Shown here in pieces: positions 59,411 to 64,000 of a DNA stretch of 64,000 nt (its first letter is position 1; each line of letters begins with the position of its first letter). Source of the DNA: an uncultured Planctomycetaceae bacterium (lineage in GTDB: Bacteria; Planctomycetota; Planctomycetia; Planctomycetales; Planctomycetaceae); NCBI GenBank assembly GCA_943787265.1, contig CALSLT010000005.1, forward strand, positions 124,001 to 188,000, in the 5' to 3' direction. Position numbers and translations under genes: made by a program. Under the pieces are notes generated by a model. It had not been told where the DNA came from and did no database searches. It saw only the letters and a program-made list of their open reading frames with translations.

Positions 59411-61081
59411 TTAACCGAAATCTCCAGGATTTCCGAACAAGCCGCCACCGCCTGCGGCTGGTTTGCCGATGCCGCCTTTGAGTTTTTCTCGCGGAATTCG
59501 GTTCGCGTTGAGTTTGGCCAGCTCTTCTTCGTTGGCCGCTTCTTCCGCGATCCGAGGGTCTTCCTTCAATTGCTTCATCGACAGGCTGACCCGTTTTCGA
59601 TTCTGGTCGAACTCGAGAACCTTTGCTGAAACTTCCTGGCCGACTCTGGCAACGTCGGTCACTTTGCGAACTCGTTTGTAATCGAGTTCGCTGATGTGGA
59701 CGAGACCTTCGATGCCCGGTTCCAGCTCGATGAACGCTCCAAAGTCAGTGACTTTAGTGACAGGACCAGTGATGACGGTTTCGGGCGTGTACCGATTGGA
59801 AGCCGAATCCCACGGATTCGGCATCATGCCCTTCATCGTCAGGCTGATCTTGTGTTTTTCAGCGTCGATCTTGAGAACCTTAACGTTGATTTCCTGACCG
59901 ACGCTGAGAATCTCGCTGGGATGTTTAATGTGCGTCCAGGAAATCTGTCCGATGTGAAGGAAACCGTCCGCTCCGCCAAGGTCAACAAAGGCTCCGTAGT
60001 CTTTGATCGTTTTGACTTTGCCTTCGAATTCCTGATCGGCTTCCAGGCCTTCCCAGAATTCCGCTTCCATTTCTTTGCGAGCTTCGATCAGGAGCGCTCG
60101 CCGGCTGACGACCAGGTTCCTCTTTTGAGGGTTAACCTCGGTGATCTTCACTTCGAGCTTCTGGCCGATGTACTCATCGAGCGATTCGACATACGCCAAA
60201 TCGACCTGCCCGGCAGGAAGAAATCCTCGCAGGCTTCCGACTTTGACTTCGAGGCCGCCTTTGTTTGAGCCGCTGACCATGCAGCTGACGATTTGATCTT
60301 TCTCGACTTCGTCCCAGTTGCCGCCGGGACGAGCTCGACCGCCGCGAAGATTGACCGTGATCAAGCCTTCGTTTTCGTCGACCTTGCTGATCGTGACGTT
60401 GATCTTCTTGCCGACTTCGGGAGCAGCCTGGCCTTCAAACTGGCGAAGCTGCAGCAAGCCTGGCAGTCGGCAGCCAAGGTCAACGAAGACGTCGTCGCCG
60501 TGGATCGACTGAACGATGCCTTCTTTGCGGGAACCGGTGTCCGGAAGTTCGTTGGACAGCGGATCGTTTTCGACCTTTGCCGCAGTCTCAGTTTCCGTAG
60601 TCATGGCGGCAGCGATTTCGGCTTCGATATCGCCGAGTTCTGGCTCAGGCGGAATCTCAACCGGAATGGCAGCATCCTTCGGAGTGCCAGCGGCTTGCTG
60701 AACTACTTCTCCATCCGGGCTGACGACCATTTCGGCGGCAGCGGAAGAGATGTCATCCTGAGTCGGGACAGCCTTCAAATCGTCACCGCCGGTTGGCTTC
60801 AGCTGGACCTTCTTCGCAGCAGGCTCAGCATCGGCCGAAGCTTCTGCCGGAGCGTCAGAATCCGCAGCGACGGGTGCTTCCGCGGGAGCGGTGGCTGGCT
60901 CGGCCGGAGCTTCAGCGGCTGTTTCTGCTTCCGCGGGAGCTGCAGCTTCCGTCGCTGGTGCGGCTGTTTCGGTGGTGGCTTCCTCGGTTGCTACGGTTTC
61001 GGTGGCAACTTCGGTGGTGGGGGTTTCGCTGGTTGCCTCTTCGGTGACCGCGTCCTGTTTGGCTGTCTCGTCAGAACTCAT
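59411..61081 (-). CDS. S1-domain protein, ribosomal protein S1-like, with Ala/Glu-rich N-terminus
   Basis: 556 residues. The first 175 are Ala/Thr/Glu/Pro low-complexity sequence. Four S1 domains follow, starting about residue 184 (GSRKEGIVQSIHGDDVFVDLG), then at about 260, 340 (GKVKTIKDYGAFVDLGGADG) and 420 (GPVTKVTDFGAFIELEPGIEG). E. coli S1 has six domains and no such tail. The C-terminal Gly-rich end (GKPAAGGGGLFGN) is also unusual. It binds mRNA at the ribosome or acts as an RNA-binding regulator. Single gene with its own terminator; the 246-base gap 61082-61327 shows nothing else. Confidence 0.88.
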   Translation of the reverse strand: MSSDETAKQDAVTEEATSETPTTEVATETVATEEATTETAAPATEAAAPAEAETAAEAPAEPATAPAEAPVAADSDAPAEASADAEPAAKKVQLKPTGGDDLKAVPTQDDISSAAAEMVVSPDGEVVQQAAGTPKDAAIPVEIPPEPELGDIEAEIAAAMTTETETAAKVENDPLSNELPDTGSRKEGIVQSIHGDDVFVDLGCRLPGLLQLRQFEGQAAPEVGKKINVTISKVDENEGLITVNLRGGRARPGGNWDEVEKDQIVSCMVSGSNKGGLEVKVGSLRGFLPAGQVDLAYVESLDEYIGQKLEVKITEVNPQKRNLVVSRRALLIEARKEMEAEFWEGLEADQEFEGKVKTIKDYGAFVDLGGADGFLHIGQISWTHIKHPSEILSVGQEINVKVLKIDAEKHKISLTMKGMMPNPWDSASNRYTPETVITGPVTKVTDFGAFIELEPGIEGLVHISELDYKRVRKVTDVARVGQEVSAKVLEFDQNRKRVSLSMKQLKEDPRIAEEAANEEELAKLNANRIPREKLKGGIGKPAAGGGGLFGNPGDFG

Positions 61082-61327
61082 AAAACTAATCCTGCAGTGA
61101 AAACGTCGTGGCGTCCGGCTTCTAAATGCTGGCCGCTGATTTAAGTCATAAGCACGAGATTACTTATTCGTGCTCGCTGTGTTCCCATCGGTTATCAACT
61201 CGTCATGCTGAACCTTTCGATCGTAAAAGCCACAAGTTTCTCGAAGACTGAGATCAGTAGCGTGGGCATCACCCGCCAATAACGCCACCAAGTTGGATCA
61301 ACTGATAGTGAGCAGCGCCCACTATAC

Positions 61328-62206
61328 TCACTTCTCGCGAACTTTGGCCCGCACGCAACGGAAGCCAAGATCAGCTCGTTTGAAGTCAGCCGGAACCGTT
61401 CGTCTCGCCGACGAAGTCAGCAGATCGAACGTTTCCATCCACGAGCCGCCGCGGACGACGGGCGTCGATTTCTGACTTTTTGAACGCCTCGCAGAGCCGT
61501 CCGCAGGTGCTCCCTGGTGGCTGTCGTGCCAGTCGTCAGCCACGAATTCCCACAGGTAACCATGCATGTCATACAGTCCCCAGGCGTTCGGCTTCAAGGC
61601 CCCGACAGGTGGATCGTTGCCGGCGGCGTTTCCGGTGTGCCAGCCGAACGGATCGAGAAGACTGGCCTTCTTACCAGCATCGCCCTCTTTCTGAGCCTCA
61701 TCGCCGAACGAGTACCGCGTTTTCGAGCCAGCACGGCAGCAGTATTCCCATTCCGCTTCGGTCGGGAGTCGAACCTCATCGTCCTCAGCAAGCAGTTTTT
61801 CGTCGCGAAGTTGCTGTGTAATTTTCTCGCAAAACTGTTTGGCGGTTGCGAAGTCGAACATCTCGACCGAATTTCGAGGCCCAGTCCAGCGACTCGGGTT
61901 GTTGCCCATCACGGCTTCGTACAAGTTCTGAGGAACCTCGTACTTCGCGATCGAGAAGTTGTGCTTGAACGTGATCTTCGTCGGAGGTTGCTCGGAAGCC
62001 GCTCCGTCAGACGAACCCATCTCGAACGATTCCGGAAACTTGCCCTTGCCAGGAGTGACTTCTACAAACTCCTCGACGAACGTTTTCAATAGCTGACGCT
62101 GTTTATCAGACAACGGCTTGGAATCCTCTGCGGCGAACAGTGCTCCCGACCAGGCGGAGACCGTCAACACCGACAATGCAATCAGGACTTTGTATTCAGA
62201 AACCAT
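61328..62206 (-). CDS. SUMF1 (FGE-sulfatase) domain protein lacking catalytic cysteines
   Basis: 292 residues. Signal peptide KVLIALSVLTVSAWSGALFA. SUMF1 core: FSIAKYEVPQNLYEAVMGNNPSRW, VRLPTEAEWEYCCRAGSKTRYSFGD, GLYDMHGYLWEFVADDW and VVRGGSW, ending LGFRCVRA. True formylglycine-generating enzymes carry two catalytic Cys just after GGSW; here the stretch is METFDLLTSSARR with none. Therefore probably a ligand-binding or pseudo-enzyme member. It may take part in extracellular adhesion or glycan binding (inference). Confidence 0.88.
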   Translation of the reverse strand: MVSEYKVLIALSVLTVSAWSGALFAAEDSKPLSDKQRQLLKTFVEEFVEVTPGKGKFPESFEMGSSDGAASEQPPTKITFKHNFSIAKYEVPQNLYEAVMGNNPSRWTGPRNSVEMFDFATAKQFCEKITQQLRDEKLLAEDDEVRLPTEAEWEYCCRAGSKTRYSFGDEAQKEGDAGKKASLLDPFGWHTGNAAGNDPPVGALKPNAWGLYDMHGYLWEFVADDWHDSHQGAPADGSARRSKSQKSTPVVRGGSWMETFDLLTSSARRTVPADFKRADLGFRCVRAKVREK

Positions 62207-62331
62207 ACTTTGCTACCGAGAATTAGACCTTCATTGTTCCAACAGTGCCACGATGTCTACCCGCTGGCTGACGGCACCGCAACGTCGTCGACCAATCTCT
62301 CCTCGCTGATGCCAGATTGAATCAACGCCGA

Positions 62332-64000
62332 TTACTGGCCGGTGTCTACCTTCTGCATGAAAGCTTCGAGTATTCTGTTCGCTGTTTTCGTTCGGATTTC
62401 GTCCAGCGAATGCTGAAGTGCTTCCCGAAAGTCGCTGTCTGACAGGAATGGTTTGGCAGCCTCGCGCAGTTTCAGGATTGGCAAATAGTCGAGAAGTGAT
62501 GCTGCAGAGGGATCACCTGTCGCCTCGTAGAAGTTCGAATGAAGTAGTTGCCGAAATGGGAGCGGTAGTGTCTCGACGAACGTATCGATCGACACGGCAA
62601 ATTCCGATGCGATCTCATTGACTTCCTGTAGTGGCGAAAGGAAAGCGGAACCAATTAAGTGTGTAGACTTTATCGCCCCGAGAATCGCATCATCTACATT
62701 CAAAATGTCGCCCGCCTGCTGCACCCCGGCAATGAAAACGCGTAGTTCCGTTCGGCAGCTTGCTTCGCCAGCCCAGCGGCACTGCACGACATCTTTGTTG
62801 ATCGCGACCAATCCTTTGCTCATCACAAGACGAAGTCCTGATCTGCGACGCGGCGACCTGTCGATTGGTTGATTAAGAAACAACTGAGGGAACGCAAGAT
62901 AGCGTGCATTCGACCCCAGATTGCCCTGTAACGAAATGTGCACACCAACGTCCTGCGGCTCATTAATCACACCGAGCTCGGGCAAGCTCTTCAGAAATGC
63001 AACAGGTGCGTGATAACTTGCTGCTGGTGGCAACGCGGCTTCCAGCATTCGTCGACATTCCGGGCGCCGAGGTGATGGTATGCCGACTGCGCGAAACGAT
63101 TCCTTCCATCCAATGTGAAGTTCGTCAGCGACCTTGGGAATCTGAATCTCGACGCCCAGTGGAGTCAGAAAGGGAGCTAATTGTGATTCCTCAGTCGACA
63201 AAACTTCTGGACAAATTGCATTTGGCAATCTATCCAGAGCACGGTGAACCGCTCGGGCACATGGTGATACGAATTTGTTGTCGACCGCTGGTAAGCGATC
63301 AGTTTCTGGACTGACTATCCGTAAGGCTGCCGGAAAGCGCGGCGTACCATAGTCGGTGTAACTCCATGTGTAGTCGCCTGGGCACCACGTCGAATCGATC
63401 TGCATCAGCTTCCATTTGGCGAGAAACAGCAACTCGGCTTCAACTCGTCTGTCATCGTTCGGCTCCAACGTCACCGCTGCTCGACTCAAAAAAAAATTGC
63501 CACGATGATCGGCGGGCACTCCACGCTGTGCAGCTTCTGCGAGGGGATCGTCAATGAACATCCGCGCTGCATAGTCTGCAGGCGCGTGAAGACAAAAGGC
63601 GGCGCCTGCAAGCGGATCGGCTGTGCCAATTGGAGATTCCGCTCGTCGCTGTTGAATGTTTGAGTAATCCAGTTCTCGGACAGCCGCTAAAAGCAGCCCG
63701 CGATCGAGATTGCATGACGGATTCAATCGCCCGGCGTCGTTCTGTGACGTTCTTTTTGCACCTGTCATTTGCAGTGGAGACTCACGAAGAATCTCCCACA
63801 TGATTTCATTGACTCGTTGCCTTACATCACTTGCGGTGAGTTCGGACATCGGCTGATTTACGAACCACAAGTCGTGGCGGAAATGTTCGATCGGAAACTG
63901 TTTGGACTGGGCATCGATGTAGCCGCAGGCTGTCGCCAGTCGTGTCGCCACCTCAGGAGAGACAGGTTGATTTTCCGCAATCCAGTTGGGAGTTAACGCA
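62332..64000 (-). CDS. Large hypothetical protein, 5' end beyond the window
   Basis: At least 555 residues: the frame stays open to base 64000 (LTPNWIAENQPVSPEVATRL just before the first internal GTG at 63951), so the start is outside the window. No family recognised. Mostly soluble: DLWFVNQPMSELTASDVRQ, AAVRELDYSNIQQRR, SKGLVAINKDVVQCRWAGE, then an all-helix tail. No signal peptide or TM is visible in the part present. Neighbours give no clue. Confidence 0.6.
   Translation of the reverse strand, partial: ALTPNWIAENQPVSPEVATRLATACGYIDAQSKQFPIEHFRHDLWFVNQPMSELTASDVRQRVNEIMWEILRESPLQMTGAKRTSQNDAGRLNPSCNLDRGLLLAAVRELDYSNIQQRRAESPIGTADPLAGAAFCLHAPADYAARMFIDDPLAEAAQRGVPADHRGNFFLSRAAVTLEPNDDRRVEAELLFLAKWKLMQIDSTWCPGDYTWSYTDYGTPRFPAALRIVSPETDRLPAVDNKFVSPCARAVHRALDRLPNAICPEVLSTEESQLAPFLTPLGVEIQIPKVADELHIGWKESFRAVGIPSPRRPECRRMLEAALPPAASYHAPVAFLKSLPELGVINEPQDVGVHISLQGNLGSNARYLAFPQLFLNQPIDRSPRRRSGLRLVMSKGLVAINKDVVQCRWAGEASCRTELRVFIAGVQQAGDILNVDDAILGAIKSTHLIGSAFLSPLQEVNEIASEFAVSIDTFVETLPLPFRQLLHSNFYEATGDPSAASLLDYLPILKLREAAKPFLSDSDFREALQHSLDEIRTKTANRILEAFMQKVDTGQ

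Noticed and set aside
60293..61144. Plus-strand frame rich in Gly/Ser/Phe/Cys
   Set aside because: Shadow of the repetitive Ala/Glu-rich start of the S1 gene on the other strand.
61328..62206. SUMF1 protein as the sulfatase-activating enzyme
   Set aside because: The two catalytic Cys after GGSW are missing.

Overview
The window looks like chromosome from a planctomycete (Planctomycetales/Pirellulales-like; inference). The grounds are several secreted DUF1549/DUF1553 proteins with CxxCH haem motifs, paired DUF1501 and DUF1592/DUF1552 proteins, Cys-type sulfatases, an S1 protein with a long Ala/Glu-rich N-terminus, many Tat signals, roughly 55% GC, and dispersed palindromic intergenic repeats. 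I saw no rRNA, tRNA, CRISPR array or transposase.

Layout. 1-9.4 kb is a minus-strand chaperone-like operon: GrpE-like protein, Hsp70, J-like/zinc-ribbon protein, zinc-ribbon/TM/VWA protein and its zinc-ribbon/TM paralogue, followed by a DUF1549/DUF1553 gene. 9.6-17 kb holds a DUF3291 protein, a DUF1501 + DUF1549/DUF1553 pair and a sulfatase-esterase fusion. 17.3-19.6 kb is a translationally coupled DNA methyltransferase and probable restriction enzyme. 19.7-24 kb has three exported proteins: an esterase, a thioredoxin-fold protein with an in-frame UGA followed by a bacterial-SECIS-like hairpin (candidate selenoprotein), and a CocE-type hydrolase. 24-37.7 kb has DUF1592/DUF1552 and DUF1549/DUF1501 pairs, a lactonase-like propeller, a DUF3052 protein and two coupled amidohydrolases. 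37.8-42.3 kb is a lipoxygenase next to a polytopic membrane protein with a catalase-like C-terminus. 42.6-50.5 kb holds a DsbD-type protein, a lone DUF1501 protein, a sigma-54 activator and two very small genes with strong terminators. 51-64 kb is mostly housekeeping or envelope: rsmD, a sulfatase, a sugar isomerase, a methyltransferase, ribBA, a GT-C-like membrane protein, an S1 protein, a SUMF1-domain protein and an unrecognised gene running off the window.

Many genes are interrupted by single-base frame changes. I count 13 in eight genes; 12 look like one inserted base and one like a deleted base. This points to uncorrected sequencing or assembly indels rather than gene decay, so I annotate those genes as whole CDSs and give the break positions. 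The in-frame UGA at 21208-21210 is different in kind: the frame is identical on both sides.

Most notable: the candidate selenoprotein with its SECIS-like hairpin; the GrpE/Hsp70/J-like/VWA zinc-ribbon operon; and the lipoxygenase plus membrane catalase-like pair.
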